This document shows positions 35,450 to 45,232 of a DNA stretch of 64,000 nt, one piece after another. The stretch is from Nodularia sp. NIES-3585 (GTDB lineage Bacteria > Cyanobacteriota > Cyanobacteriia > Cyanobacteriales > Nostocaceae): NCBI RefSeq assembly GCF_002218065.1, contig NZ_BDUB01000001.1:4559118-4623117 (forward strand). Reading direction: 5' to 3'. Each line of letters begins with the position of its first letter. The first letter of the stretch is position 1. Both the position numbers and the translations under genes were made by a program. Below the pieces are notes generated by a model. It ran no database searches and was not told the origin of the DNA. It saw only the letters and a list, made by a program, of their open reading frames with translations.

Positions 35450-37156
35450 ATGAAGATTGCCATCGCTCAACTAAATCCTACTATTGGTGATTTCGCCGGA
35501 AATGCTCAAAACATTCTATCAGCAGCACAAGCAGCAGCCGCTGAGGGTGCGCGTTTATTATTAACGCCAGAACTTTCTCTGTGTGGCTATCCTCCGAGAG
35601 ATTTATTACTAAATCCCAGTTTTGTAGCGGCGATGGGGATGACATTAAAACAGCTAGCCCAAGATTTACCACCCAATTTAGCTGTGTTAGTAGGAACTGT
35701 TTCCCCAAATTTAAAAGCCCATACCACTGGCGGTAAAAGTTTATTTAATAGCATTGCTTTGTTAGCAGATGGCAAAATTCAGCAAATTTTTCATAAACGG
35801 CTTTTACCTACCTATGATGTATTTGATGAAAATCGTTATTTTGAATCAGGGCTACAAGCTAGTTATTTCACCCTAGATAATCTTGATATTGGTGTAACTA
35901 TTTGCGAAGATTTATGGAACGATGAAGATTTTTTAGGTAAACGTAGTTATGCAGTAAATCCCGTTGCTGATTTAGCAATTTTACGTGTTGATATAATTGT
36001 GAATTTATCTGCCTCACCCTACAGTCTTGGTAAGCAGCAGTATCGAGAATCTATGCTTAAGCATAGCGCGGTACGTTTTGCACAACCGATAATTTATACT
36101 AATCAAGTCGGGGGCAATGACGATTTAATTTTTGATGGACGCAGTTTTGTGTTGAATCGTCAAGGTGAAATTGTCTGTCGTGCTAATGGTTTTACAACTG
36201 ATTTGGTAATAGTGGAATTTGATCAGGCGCAGCGAGATTTACAGTTGAGTTCTGTAGCACCTGCATATATTTCAGAAGAGGAAGAAATTTGGCAGGCTTT
36301 GGTGTTGGGAGTCCGCGATTATGCCCAGAAATGCGGTTTTTCTAAAGTGGTGCTGGGTTTAAGTGGGGGAATTGATTCGGCATTAGTAGCTGCGATCGCA
36401 TCCGTAGCCCTTGGTAAAGAAAATGTCCTCGGTGTCCTCATGCCTTCTCCCTACAGTTCATCACATTCTGTTAGTGACGCTTTGGCATTAGCGGCAAATT
36501 TGGGTATCCAAACCACTACTTTAAAGATAGGGGAATTAATGGCAGGGTTTGATCACACCTTAGCCGATTTGTTTGCTGGGACAGAATTCGGCATTGCTGA
36601 AGAGAATATCCAATCACGGATTCGCGGCAATTTATTGATGGCGATCGCTAACAAATTTGGTTATCTGCTATTATCCACTGGTAACAAGTCAGAAATGGCA
36701 GTGGGTTACTGCACCCTTTACGGAGATATGAATGGCGGGTTAGCTGTAATTGCTGATGTTCCCAAAACCCGTGTTTATTCACTGTGCCATTGGTTAAATC
36801 GGGATTGTGAAATTATCCCCCAAAATATTCTCACCAAACCACCCAGCGCTGAACTTAAACCCGGCCAAGTTGATCAAGATTCTCTACCCGACTACGAAAT
36901 TTTAGATGACATCTTGCAACGCCTGATCCACAACCACCAATCAGCCGCCCAAATTGTTGCCGCAGGCCATGATCCGGTCATTGTCAACCGAATCATTCAG
37001 ATGGTGGCACGTGCGGAATTTAAACGCCGACAAGCCCCCCCAGGATTAAAAATTACTGATCGCGCCTTTGGTACTGGTTGGCGAATGCCAATTGCCAGTA
37101 ATTGGGCGGCTGTCAAAAATGCGTATCAAACTCAAACCATCCCCAGCCCTACATGA
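35450..37156 (+). CDS. nadE: Glutamine-dependent NAD synthetase
   Basis: 568 residues from the ATG at 35450. The N-terminal nitrilase-like amidase has Glu (LLLTPELSLCGYPP), Lys (FHKRLLPTYDVFDE) and Cys (GVTICEDLWND). The C-terminal synthetase has the PP-loop VVLGLSGGIDSALVAA and LLSTGNKSEMAVGYCTLYGDM. Final step of NAD synthesis, from deamido-NAD. It completes the operon with pncB and nadD. Confidence 0.95.
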   Translation: MKIAIAQLNPTIGDFAGNAQNILSAAQAAAAEGARLLLTPELSLCGYPPRDLLLNPSFVAAMGMTLKQLAQDLPPNLAVLVGTVSPNLKAHTTGGKSLFNSIALLADGKIQQIFHKRLLPTYDVFDENRYFESGLQASYFTLDNLDIGVTICEDLWNDEDFLGKRSYAVNPVADLAILRVDIIVNLSASPYSLGKQQYRESMLKHSAVRFAQPIIYTNQVGGNDDLIFDGRSFVLNRQGEIVCRANGFTTDLVIVEFDQAQRDLQLSSVAPAYISEEEEIWQALVLGVRDYAQKCGFSKVVLGLSGGIDSALVAAIASVALGKENVLGVLMPSPYSSSHSVSDALALAANLGIQTTTLKIGELMAGFDHTLADLFAGTEFGIAEENIQSRIRGNLLMAIANKFGYLLLSTGNKSEMAVGYCTLYGDMNGGLAVIADVPKTRVYSLCHWLNRDCEIIPQNILTKPPSAELKPGQVDQDSLPDYEILDDILQRLIHNHQSAAQIVAAGHDPVIVNRIIQMVARAEFKRRQAPPGLKITDRAFGTGWRMPIASNWAAVKNAYQTQTIPSPT

Positions 37157-37189
37157 TTTGTTGATGGCTCAGAAAAATCCCTCTTGTAC

Positions 37190-37209
37190 AGACGCGATTT
37201 ATCGCGTCT
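37190..37209. repeat. Short palindromic repeat, identical to that at 5853
   Basis: AGACGCGAT-TT-ATCGCGTCT with the same flanking TC. It sits between the convergent nadE and TPR genes and could terminate transcription from either side, though no long T run follows. Confidence 0.8.
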
Positions 37210-37238
37210 CATTTATCGTCTCAGTCTCAGCCTTTGTT

Positions 37239-37961
37239 TCACCCTCCTAACTCCCGCAACATCCCATCTATCCTATTCACTCCCGCCGAGTCATTTCGCC
37301 GTTGATACAAGTCGCGTGCTTTCCGCAGCACGTTATTGGCTTGTGAAGTTTGTCGTCGCTGTTTATACATCAAAGCCATAAACTCATAAGTTTGGGCATT
37401 ATTGGGATTAAGTTTAATGGCTTCTTGGTAAGCCCAATTAGCGGCTGTAAAGTCTCCCATCCGGGCTTGAGTGATACCTAATCCCAAATAAGCATTTAAA
37501 TGGTTACGGTTTAGCTGGATCGCACGACGGTAAGATTGTGTCGCCCCCTTAGTGTCACCCAAATTAACTTTGATGTAACCCACAGCGTAATGATAATCAC
37601 CATTATTAATGTCGAGAGCGATCGCACGACGATAAGAAGCTAAAGCTGGTTGAAAATTTCCTTGCTGGGCATAGAGATAGCCGATACCAGAATGAATTTT
37701 AGCGTTCCTTGGCTCGATTTTAGCGGCTTGTTGATAAACAGCGATCGCGCCATTATAGTCTCTAGCTGCCACCAGCCTCTGTCCTTCCTCAAAGAGTCTC
37801 TTTAATTGTGGATTTGTCGTTTGCGCTATCAGTACCTGAGCCTGAGCTACCGAGGGGATACTAACAGCAATAAATCCTAAGAACAAAGCACCAATTACAA
37901 CTGATATCCGTTTGTACACAGTAAAATTCCTGAAATTATAAGGGACTTTTTTTTTGTACAT
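37239..37961 (-). CDS. Exported TPR-repeat protein
   Basis: 240 residues. A hydrophobic segment with an A-Q-A end (VVIGALFLGFIAVSIPSVAQAQ) looks like a signal peptide. About five TPR units follow, e.g. GIGYLYAQQGNFQPALASYRRAI and LGLGITQARMGDFTAANWAY. Probably a periplasmic or thylakoid-lumen scaffold; partner unknown. Confidence 0.8.
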   Translation of the reverse strand: MYKKKVPYNFRNFTVYKRISVVIGALFLGFIAVSIPSVAQAQVLIAQTTNPQLKRLFEEGQRLVAARDYNGAIAVYQQAAKIEPRNAKIHSGIGYLYAQQGNFQPALASYRRAIALDINNGDYHYAVGYIKVNLGDTKGATQSYRRAIQLNRNHLNAYLGLGITQARMGDFTAANWAYQEAIKLNPNNAQTYEFMALMYKQRRQTSQANNVLRKARDLYQRRNDSAGVNRIDGMLRELGG

Positions 37962-38352
37962 TAAAACAGAAAATTGAAATTTTGAAAACTGTATTTATTT
38001 ACAGTTACAACAATTTAAGAAATTGTCAATTGTGATACTTTTACACAGCACAAAACATTCTGACTTTATAGTAAAGGACAGATTGTTATTATAAAGTATT
38101 CAGTATATCTCGCGAATTAATTCGTGGTTGGACAAAATGCCTTTTATTGAGAGTAATTTTCCTATGTCTTGCCTTTACAGCCATGTCAGGTATGTTACCT
38201 TGCTATGATGCTACAAAGAGGCAGGGAAGAGGGAGCAGGGGGCAGGGAGCAGGGGGCAGGGGGATTTGAAACTCATCTCATAAAAGGTATTGAGCAACTA
38301 CATTGATGTATGGGATCAATCTAAAATCTAAAATTGAGTGGCGGGGTAATTT
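37962..38352. other. Spacer with GCAGGGG heptamer repeats
   Basis: 391 bases between divergent genes. A tandem of AGGGAGCAGGGGGC-type units lies at 38224-38264 and an AATCTAAAATCTAAAATT tract at about 38318. Promoter regions of both genes are presumed here; no operator was seen. Confidence 0.5.
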
Positions 38353-38679
38353 ATGATTGTAACTACGACTGATGTGATTCAAGGTGCTATTATTGAATCA
38401 TATTTAGGGATTGTGACGGCGGAAGTTGTGTACGGCAGTAATTTTATCCGAGATTTTTTTGCCAGCATTCGAGATATTATCGGTGGTCGGACTGCTAGCT
38501 ATGAGCGTCTATTTGAGCAGGGACAGCGCAGAGCCATAGAAGAATTAGAACAACGCGCACAGCGTTTAGGCGCAGATGCTGTGATTGGAATTGAATTTGA
38601 TACTGGCACAATCAATCTTGAGCAAACCGGAGTTTTGTTATTGATTACGGCCACGGGTACTGCTGTGAAAATGCGTTAA
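38353..38679 (+). CDS. YbjQ/UPF0145 family protein
   Basis: 108 residues. TDVIQGAIIESYLGIVTAEVVYG, then SYERLFEQGQRRAIEELEQR and AQRLGADAVIGIEFD are the family hallmarks (G-x-D-A-V-I-G). Forms pentameric rings in known structures; called a heavy-metal-binding domain, but the role is unproven. Confidence 0.85.
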   Translation: MIVTTTDVIQGAIIESYLGIVTAEVVYGSNFIRDFFASIRDIIGGRTASYERLFEQGQRRAIEELEQRAQRLGADAVIGIEFDTGTINLEQTGVLLLITATGTAVKMR

Positions 38680-39287
38680 TTTGTGACTATAGAACTCATA
38701 TTTGATTTATGAAACACACGTAGGGTGTGTGATCGAGGTGAGTACGGCACCAAGACCCACAAAGACGGTGCGTTAGAGGATCTTTTAAAAGTTTTGGGCG
38801 AATATAATATGGCTACGCCACGCGTTAGCGATACGCTACTAGATAGGCAAAGTCCACCTCCGTGGACTAATGAAGGATTAAGGTTTTTAACCCGCGCAGG
38901 CGGGCTTCCCTACGGGAAGACGCTTCGCGTCATGTCTGTATAGCCGCGACTTCTAGTCGCCAGGGTTAGTAATAAATTAGACTTTACAAACATCCTCTTA
39001 GGCTAAAGCCATAACACACCCTACATATACTTAGATTTTTGCCATAATCAAATCGGATTCCTATATATAATTCAAAGCACAAAAATCAGATATAAATTTT
39101 CCATAAAATTAATAGAGTTTTACGACTTAATTTTAGTTAATCCTGCCGAAGATAGAGTAATTAACTCTTTCTATTGATAGATATTAAAAATCATATCTGG
39201 CAATTTAATTTTAAGCATAAGCATGAATCATCAAATCAATATACCAGAAGAAAAACTTTGCTGACAAAGCAATGGAGAAAATAAACT
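38680..39287. other. Spacer with remnants of mobile elements
   Basis: 608 bases. GTAGGGTGTGT (38720-38730) and ACACACCCTAC (39014-39024) form an 11-bp perfect inverted pair bracketing about 280 bases. Inside are two small palindromic elements (ATGGCTACGCCACGCGTTAG at 38809; CTTCCCTACGGGAAGACGCT at 38908) and a GCGACT-TCT-AGTCGC hairpin (38946-38960) of the kind found at right ends of IS200/IS605 elements. No intact gene. Confidence 0.55.
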
Positions 39288-39920
39288 ATGTCATACATGA
39301 ATCGCGTCGGCGATGATGTTATTAATGAACCCGCAGTAGCAGGTAGAGTAGCAGAATATCATGATCGGGTGCGCTGGGGGCCAATAATTGCTGGCGTGTT
39401 GGTGGCCTTAGCTACCCAATTAATCTTGAGTTCCTTATTTGGGGCTATCGGAGCAGGTACAATTGCCGGCTCAGGAGCGCCCAGAAGCATAGCACCTGAT
39501 GTTGCGGCTAATGTGGGAATTTGGTCAACCCTGGCTTTGTTAATTTCCCTATTTATTGGTGGTTGGGTGACAGCTCGTGCTTGTGGTCCAATGAACCGAA
39601 ATACAGCCCTACTCAATGGCGCAATTCTTTGGGCTACGACTCTGGCACTTAGTTCTTGGCTATTGGCAAGTGGAGTCTGGGGTACTTTTGGTGTGGTGGC
39701 TCCTAATGTTGCAGTAGCTGTACCCCCAGTGGCTCAACCAGGAGTTCCCGTACCGCCAACTGCACAAGGTTTAACTGCTGAACAAGCTCGCGAAATTGCT
39801 GCCGCCACCTCTACAGCTTTGTGGTGGTTTGTATTGGGTTCCTTGTTGAGTTTAGCTACGGCTCTCATGGGCGCTGTGGTGGGCGCTCGCAGTCCTAGAA
39901 CTAACAATTATCGGACTTAA
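39288..39920 (+). CDS. Conserved cyanobacterial membrane protein, unknown function
   Basis: 210 residues. Four likely membrane segments: GPIIAGVLVALATQLILSSL, GIWSTLALLISLFIGGWVTA, LLNGAILWATTLALSSWLLA and FVLGSLLSLATALMGAVVGA. A proline-rich loop (VAVPPVAQPGVPVPPTAQGL) separates the last two. I recognise the type as a cyanobacterial hypothetical protein without known role. Confidence 0.7.
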   Translation: MSYMNRVGDDVINEPAVAGRVAEYHDRVRWGPIIAGVLVALATQLILSSLFGAIGAGTIAGSGAPRSIAPDVAANVGIWSTLALLISLFIGGWVTARACGPMNRNTALLNGAILWATTLALSSWLLASGVWGTFGVVAPNVAVAVPPVAQPGVPVPPTAQGLTAEQAREIAAATSTALWWFVLGSLLSLATALMGAVVGARSPRTNNYRT

Positions 39921-39955
39921 ATGTTTGGTACAATTAAAGACAATTCATCCCTAAT

Positions 39956-40046
39956 AGGACTTACGCACAAGTTACGAAAGAATGAACCACGAAGGAACGA
40001 AGAACACGAAGGCAAGAGGGTTTGAGAGATATTTTGCGTAAGTCCT
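39956..40046. mobile_element. 91-bp MITE-like element
   Basis: Perfect 12-bp terminal inverted repeats AGGACTTACGCA (39956-39967) and TGCGTAAGTCCT (40035-40046). The inside is a GAACCACGAAGGAACGAAGA repeat. No coding capacity. Sequences with these ends are common in Nostocales spacers and probably move with a related full transposase. Confidence 0.75.
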
Positions 40047-40052
40047 GCCTAA

Positions 40053-40077
40053 AAGTACCTTTTTTAAGGTGCTTTTT
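40053..40077 (+). terminator. Rho-independent terminator
   Basis: AAGTACCTT pairs with AAGGTGCTT (one G-T pair) around a TTTT loop, followed by TTTATT. Lies behind the membrane-protein gene, after the MITE, and could also serve the convergent gene at 40106. Confidence 0.65.
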
Positions 40078-40105
40078 ATTCTGGGAATGGGATTTCTTGT
40101 CACTT

Positions 40106-40366
40106 TTACCATTTTAAATATGAAGCTTCAATACCTTGTTCTCGCTTAATTTTGGCATCCTTTTCAAACCAAGAGATCAGTTGTTGTGTTGTTAAATCTT
40201 CCACAGGGATACCATATTCTTGGGCAATATGCTTGAGGAGTTTGAGGGATGAAATTGTTAATCTGGTTAAAAATTTTTCTGAAGAAGATAACAAAGCTGC
40301 ATCTACTTTTGCTGATTCTTCTAAGCTGAGAAATTGTGTCGTCGGTTGCTGCGGTGGTATATCCAT
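40106..40366 (-). CDS. Small conserved cyanobacterial protein, unknown function
   Basis: 86 residues, mostly helical: SLEESAKVDAALLSSSEKFL, TRLTISSLKLLKHIAQEYGI, then PVEDLTTQQLISWFEKDAKI. No catalytic motif. Might be a small accessory protein; convergent with the membrane-protein gene. Confidence 0.6.
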   Translation of the reverse strand: MDIPPQQPTTQFLSLEESAKVDAALLSSSEKFLTRLTISSLKLLKHIAQEYGIPVEDLTTQQLISWFEKDAKIKREQGIEASYLKW

Positions 40367-40461
40367 AAATTTATTTTTCCAACGTAGTTAAATGTTGATT
40401 CATGGACAATAAATAATTATTGATTGGTAAAAAGCCTTACCACTCAAGTATTAGCCATGAT

Positions 40462-41181
40462 TTAAACTGAATGTGATTGTGTATGTCGAGCCTGCACTAA
40501 ATAGCCACAACGATGTTCACCATCGATAATCCAATGGGTACGTTCTACGTGACAATCTGGTAGCACCGCCGCAAACATTTCTAATTCATGACCGCAGATA
40601 CTAGGGAACGACTCAGCGACGTTAGAAATCGCACAGTTATGTTCCATGAAGATAAAGCTATCCTCTTGTGAGGATTCCACAGAGTGATATTCTGCCATAA
40701 AACCTTCCGCTTTTCTCAGATTCACTAAATTAGCTACACGTTCTTCTAGTGATCCGTTGCCGACGCGATCGCGGTATTCTTGAGCTTTACGCTCCCACTG
40801 TTTTTGTAAAATCGAGGTTACTTGGTCACGGCCTACGGTTTGGGCTAAAGTGTCCAACAGTGAAACAGCAAATTCACCGTAGCGATCGCTTTGATAATTG
40901 TTTAAACTCCGTTGCAGGCGATCGCGTCCCCGGCGGCTTAATCTATAGATATGCTGCGGTCGTCCCATACCTATTTGTACAGATGAATACAAAACTAAAT
41001 CTTCCGTCTCCAAATCTTTGAGATGACGACGAATTGCTTGCTTGCTCACATCTAAAACTTCGGCTAACTCAAAAGCAGTTGCTTGTGAGCGCTTAAGCAG
41101 ATACTCCAAAATATCTTGCTTGGTTGAGGTCTGGTGAATAGTCTCCATTTGCTCTACAAGACGCTGCATGAACGTCCCCAA
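40462..41181 (-). CDS. sufR: SufR, iron-sulfur repressor of the suf operon
   Basis: 239 residues; later starts (M5 or M12) are possible. DeoR/ArsR-like HTH at about 34-56 (ATAFELAEVLDVSKQAIRRHLKDL). Four cysteines C183, C196, C210 and C225 give the spacing C-x12-C-x13-C-x14-C known for cyanobacterial SufR, which ligates Fe-S clusters. It represses sufBCDS, lying divergently next to it, with two matching operator palindromes in between. Confidence 0.95.
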   Translation of the reverse strand: MGTFMQRLVEQMETIHQTSTKQDILEYLLKRSQATAFELAEVLDVSKQAIRRHLKDLETEDLVLYSSVQIGMGRPQHIYRLSRRGRDRLQRSLNNYQSDRYGEFAVSLLDTLAQTVGRDQVTSILQKQWERKAQEYRDRVGNGSLEERVANLVNLRKAEGFMAEYHSVESSQEDSFIFMEHNCAISNVAESFPSICGHELEMFAAVLPDCHVERTHWIIDGEHRCGYLVQARHTQSHSV

Positions 41182-41209
41182 ATATTTTTTTTAGAAAATT
41201 TGACTTTAA

Positions 41210-41223
41210 CAACATTCTTGTTG
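41210..41223. promoter_or_regulatory. SufR operator 1 (CAAC-N6-GTTG)
   Basis: CAACATTCTTGTTG, matching the CAAC-N6-GTTG consensus described for SufR, 29 bases upstream of the annotated sufR start. Confidence 0.8.
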
Positions 41224-41254
41224 TTAATTTAGCGTAAAATGAAAATAAATTAAA

Positions 41255-41268
41255 CAACGAATATGTTG
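41255..41268. promoter_or_regulatory. SufR operator 2 (CAAC-N6-GTTG)
   Basis: CAACGAATATGTTG, a second perfect match 32 bases from the first (three helical turns), suited to binding of two dimers on one face of the DNA. Confidence 0.8.
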
Positions 41269-41416
41269 TTTTACTCCCTAAGTCCTATTTTAACAGCCGT
41301 GTAGCCACTCGGAGACACGAGAAGGGAAGAGGCTAAACAGCCCGTCTCCCATCCTTAAAGAGATTTTCGTAAACAGATTCCACAATTCCAGTTCTGAACA
41401 CAAGAGATTAATACCG

Positions 41417-42856
41417 ATGAGTGCCACTGTCAAAACCTTAGTCAACCAACCCTACAAGTACGGCTTTATTACAGATATTGAAGCTGACACTATTCCGCGT
41501 GGACTAAATGAGGACGTTGTTCGCTTGATCTCCTCTAAGAAGAACGAGCCACAGTTCATGTTAGATTTTCGCCTCAAATGTTATCGCCAGTGGCTAAAAA
41601 TGACGGAACCAACTTGGCCGAGTGTCAAGTATCCAGCTATCGACTATCAGAATATTATCTACTACTCTGCGCCCAAGAAGAAGAAAGCCAAGCTCAACAG
41701 CTTAGATGAGGTAGATCCTACCCTACTGGAAACCTTTGAAAAATTGGGTATTTCCCTCAATGAACAGAAGCGACTAGCCAATGTAGCTGTCGATGCGATT
41801 TTTGATAGCGTTTCTGTTGCTACGACATTTAAGGATAAACTCGCCGAAGATGGAGTTATCTTTTGCTCAATTTCGGAAGCTTTACAAGAACATCCCGAAC
41901 TGGTGCGGAAGTATCTGGGTAGCGTCGTTCCTCCAGCCGACAATTATTTTGCCGCTTTAAATGGTGCTGTATTCAGTGACGGTTCTTTTGTCTATATTCC
42001 TAAAGGCGTAAAATGCCCAATGGAATTGTCTACATATTTCCGTATTAACTCCGGTGATACGGGACAGTTTGAACGGACTTTGATTGTGGCTGAAGAAGGT
42101 AGCTATGTTTCCTACCTAGAAGGTTGCACTGCACCGATGTATGACACCAATCAATTACACGCAGCCGTGGTGGAACTTGTCGCCCTGGATAACGCGGAAA
42201 TTAAATACTCCACTGTTCAAAACTGGTACGCCGGTGATGAAAAGGGTAAAGGTGGGATTTATAATTTTGTGACTAAGCGCGGTTTGTGTCAAGGTGTGAA
42301 TTCTAAGATTTCCTGGACTCAAGTCGAAACTGGTTCGGCGATTACTTGGAAGTATCCTAGCTGTGTCTTGGTGGGTGATAATTCTGTGGGTGAATTTTAC
42401 TCGGTAGCGCTCACAAATAATATGCAGCAAGCTGACACGGGGACGAAGATGATTCACGTGGGTAAAAATACTCGCAGTACGATTATTTCTAAGGGGATAT
42501 CGGCGGGGAATTCTAGTAATAGTTATCGCGGTTTGGTGAAGGTGAATCCCACGGCTAAGGGTGCGAGAAATTATTCTCAATGCGACTCGATGCTGATTGG
42601 CGATAATGCCCATGCTAATACTTTCCCTTATATTCAGGTGCAGAATAACGCTAGTAAGGTGGAGCATGAAGCTTCTACTTCTAAGATTGGTGAGGACCAA
42701 TTGTTTTATTTTGCTCAACGGGGTATTTCTCAGGAGGACGCTATTTCGATGATGATTAGCGGTTTCTGCAAGGATGTTTTTAATCAGCTACCTATGGAGT
42801 TTGCGGTGGAGGCTGACAAGCTTTTGAGTATGAAGTTGGAAGGTAGTGTTGGGTAA
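41417..42856 (+). CDS. sufB: Fe-S cluster assembly scaffold SufB
   Basis: 479 residues. NDSYRG-like core ([21 protein letters not shown]), [20 protein letters not shown] with the scaffold Cys, and [15 protein letters not shown] near the end are conserved SufB blocks. With SufC and SufD it builds Fe-S clusters on the SufBC2D complex. First gene of the operon, about 150 bases downstream of the second SufR box. Confidence 0.97.
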   Translation: MSATVKTLVNQPYKYGFITDIEADTIPRGLNEDVVRLISSKKNEPQFMLDFRLKCYRQWLKMTEPTWPSVKYPAIDYQNIIYYSAPKKKKAKLNSLDEVDPTLLETFEKLGISLNEQKRLANVAVDAIFDSVSVATTFKDKLAEDGVIFCSISEALQEHPELVRKYLGSVVPPADNYFAALNGAVFSDGSFVYIPKGVKCPMELSTYFRINSGDTGQFERTLIVAEEGSYVSYLEGCTAPMYDTNQLHAAVVELVALDNAEIKYSTVQNWYAGDEKGKGGIYNFVTKRGLCQGVNSKISWTQVETGSAITWKYPSCVLVGDNSVGEFYSVALTNNMQQADTGTKMIHVGKNTRSTIISKGISAGNSSNSYRGLVKVNPTAKGARNYSQCDSMLIGDNAHANTFPYIQVQNNASKVEHEASTSKIGEDQLFYFAQRGISQEDAISMMISGFCKDVFNQLPMEFAVEADKLLSMKLEGSVG

Positions 42857-42953
42857 TTGGGCTTTGTTTGTGGTTTTGGATTTAGATTAACGAACCGCAA
42901 AGGGCGCAAAGTTCACGAAGTAAGAGAAGAGCAGGGAAGGGAAGAGAGAGAAG

Positions 42954-43736
42954 ATGATTATTGAAAATAGTGATGTTGTGCTGTCGGTTAAGGATTTGAC
43001 GGCTAGTGTTGATGGGACTCCGATTTTGAAGGGGTTGAATCTTGAGGTTCGGGCTGGGGAAGTTCATGCGATTATGGGACCGAATGGTTCTGGTAAGAGT
43101 ACTTTTTCTAAGGTTTTGGCTGGACACCCGGCTTATGAGGTGACTGGTGGTGAGGTGATTTTTGAAGGTAAGAATTTACTGGAAATGGAACCGGAGGAAC
43201 GGGCTAGATTAGGTGTGTTTTTGGCGTTTCAATATCCGTTGGAAATTCCAGGTGTGAGTAATCTGGATTTCTTACGGGTGGCTTACAATTCTCGCCGCAA
43301 GGCTCAGGGTTTGGAGGAGTTGGACGCTTTTGATTTTGATGATTTGATTGAGGAAAAGTTGGATGTGGTGAAGATGAATCCTTCTTTTCTCAACCGCAGT
43401 CTGAATGAAGGGTTTTCTGGTGGTGAGAAGAAGCGGAATGAAATTCTGCAAATGGCTCTGCTAGAACCAAAGTTGGGTATTCTGGATGAGACTGATTCAG
43501 GCTTAGATATTGATGCTCTGAGAATTGTGGCTGATGGTGTGAATCAATTGGCTAGTCCAGAAAATGCCACGATTATGATTACTCACTATCAACGTTTGCT
43601 GAATTATATTGTGCCGGATTTTGTCCATGTGATGGCAAATGGAAAAATTCTCATGAGTGGTGGTAAGGATTTGGCGCTGGAATTGGAAGAGCGCGGTTAT
43701 GACTGGGTTCTGGAAGGTGCTGAGGTGGGTGTGTAA
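42954..43736 (+). CDS. sufC: Fe-S assembly ATPase SufC
   Basis: 260 residues. Walker [17 protein letters not shown], signature [17 protein letters not shown] and Walker [20 protein letters not shown]-type ATPase that drives SufBD. Good SD (GGAAG/GAGAG) in front. The 97-base gap from sufB carries an AACCGCAAAGGGCGCAAAG repeat. The stop overlaps the sufD start (TAATG). Confidence 0.97.
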   Translation: MIIENSDVVLSVKDLTASVDGTPILKGLNLEVRAGEVHAIMGPNGSGKSTFSKVLAGHPAYEVTGGEVIFEGKNLLEMEPEERARLGVFLAFQYPLEIPGVSNLDFLRVAYNSRRKAQGLEELDAFDFDDLIEEKLDVVKMNPSFLNRSLNEGFSGGEKKRNEILQMALLEPKLGILDETDSGLDIDALRIVADGVNQLASPENATIMITHYQRLLNYIVPDFVHVMANGKILMSGGKDLALELEERGYDWVLEGAEVGV

Positions 43737-45109
43737 TGACTATTCAAGTTTCTCCTAGTCCGGTTCCTAACTCAAATGCTGTCAGCTTGACTTCTACTCT
43801 GTTAAATAAAGATAGTTATCTAACTGGGTTGTTAGATGAAGTAACTACACCACAAGCAGCAGATTACTTGCAGGAATTACGCCAAGGTGCTGCTAATTGG
43901 GTGCGTCATTCCAGTATCCCTACTACCCGTGAGGAGGAATGGCGGTTTACTGATTTGTCAGCGCTGCGTCAGGTGCAGTTTCATCTGGAAACACAATTAA
44001 AATCAGTTGATATTTCGGCTTTAACTTTACCAGAGGCTGTTAATAGTCGTTTGGTGTTTGTTAATGGTGTCTATGCGCCGGATTTATCCGCAGTTGCAGA
44101 TTTACCTTCTGGGGTTGTAGTCGGTAATTTGGCGGGTTTTTCCAAGTCTCAGCAAGAAATTGTTAAACAGTATTTAGCTCAAGCTGAGGGTTCACAGGAG
44201 GTTTTTACTGCTCTCAATACTGCTGGAATATCTGATGCGGCGGTGGTTTGGGTGGCTAAAAATGTGATTGTGGAAACTCCTATTCATCTGTTATTTATTG
44301 CGGTTGCTGGTGATACAGCGACGATTTCTCAGCCGCGTTGTTTGGTGGTGGCTGAAACTGGTGGTAGTGTGACTGTGGTGGAAGATTTTATTAACCGCAG
44401 AGGCGCAGAGGACGCAGAGGGGGTTTACCTGACTAATGCGGTTACGGAAGTTTGGCTCGGTGAGAATGCTCAGGTGAGTCATACTAGAATTGAGCGCGAA
44501 GGTACAGAGGCTTTTCATGTGGGGAAGACTGCTGTTACTCAAGCTCGTGATAGTCGATATACTTGTCATGCTTTGAGTTTTGGCGGTAAGTTATCGCGCC
44601 ACAATTTAGAAATTCTGCAAACTGGTGAACAAACCGAAACGACTCTCAACGGTTTGACGATGATTTCTGGTAGACAGGTGGGTGATACTCACAGTGCGAT
44701 CGCACTTAATTATCCCCATAGTACCAGCACACAGTTACATAAGTGCATTGTCGGCGATCGCGCTCATGCAGTATTCAATGGTAAGGTGTTTGTGCCGAAA
44801 GCCGCACAGTTAACAAATGCCGGTCAATTAAATCGCAATTTATTGTTATCATCAAAAGCCAGAGTTGATACTAAGCCGCAGTTGGAAATTACCGCCGACA
44901 ACGTGAAATGCGCTCATGGTGCTACCGTCAGCCAGTTGGAAGACGATGAAATCTTTTATCTCCAAAGTCGGGGAATTAACGAAAACGATGCGCGTAAGTT
45001 GTTAATTAATGCCTTTGCTGCCGAAATTATCAACCAAATCCCAGTCAAATCTCTACAAGCAGTCCTATTAAACACAGTCAATAGTCTCAAGTCTTTGACT
45101 AATGACTAA
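43736..45109 (+). CDS. sufD: Fe-S assembly protein SufD with repeat-derived insert
   Basis: 457 residues. SufD hallmarks: REEEWRFTDLSAL near the N-terminus and KCAHGATVSQLEDDEIFYLQ, GINENDARKLLINAF near the C-terminus. In the beta-helix, residues NRRGAEDAEG (nt about 44393-44421) come from an ACCGCAGAGGCGCAGAGGAC repeat inserted in frame between VVEDFI and VYLTNAVTEVW. The rest looks normal, so the protein probably tolerates it as a surface loop. Confidence 0.95.
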   Translation: MTIQVSPSPVPNSNAVSLTSTLLNKDSYLTGLLDEVTTPQAADYLQELRQGAANWVRHSSIPTTREEEWRFTDLSALRQVQFHLETQLKSVDISALTLPEAVNSRLVFVNGVYAPDLSAVADLPSGVVVGNLAGFSKSQQEIVKQYLAQAEGSQEVFTALNTAGISDAAVVWVAKNVIVETPIHLLFIAVAGDTATISQPRCLVVAETGGSVTVVEDFINRRGAEDAEGVYLTNAVTEVWLGENAQVSHTRIEREGTEAFHVGKTAVTQARDSRYTCHALSFGGKLSRHNLEILQTGEQTETTLNGLTMISGRQVGDTHSAIALNYPHSTSTQLHKCIVGDRAHAVFNGKVFVPKAAQLTNAGQLNRNLLLSSKARVDTKPQLEITADNVKCAHGATVSQLEDDEIFYLQSRGINENDARKLLINAFAAEIINQIPVKSLQAVLLNTVNSLKSLTND

Positions 45110-45232
45110 TATTTCCTTAATGTACAAACCCCCAGATAAATCTGGGGAATCAATCCCAAATCCCAAATCCTCAAACCTATAGATTTATCTGTGGAGTCAA
45201 TCCAAAATCTAAAATCTAAAATCTAAAATTGT

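Noticed and set aside
38725-38943. 72-codon frame in the mobile-element debris
   Set aside because: Half is made of palindromic repeats and it ends at an IS hairpin; no sign of selection for protein.
42155-42718. 187-codon minus-strand frame opposite sufB
   Set aside because: Shadow of the strongly supported sufB gene; it reads as a reverse image of conserved sufB codons.
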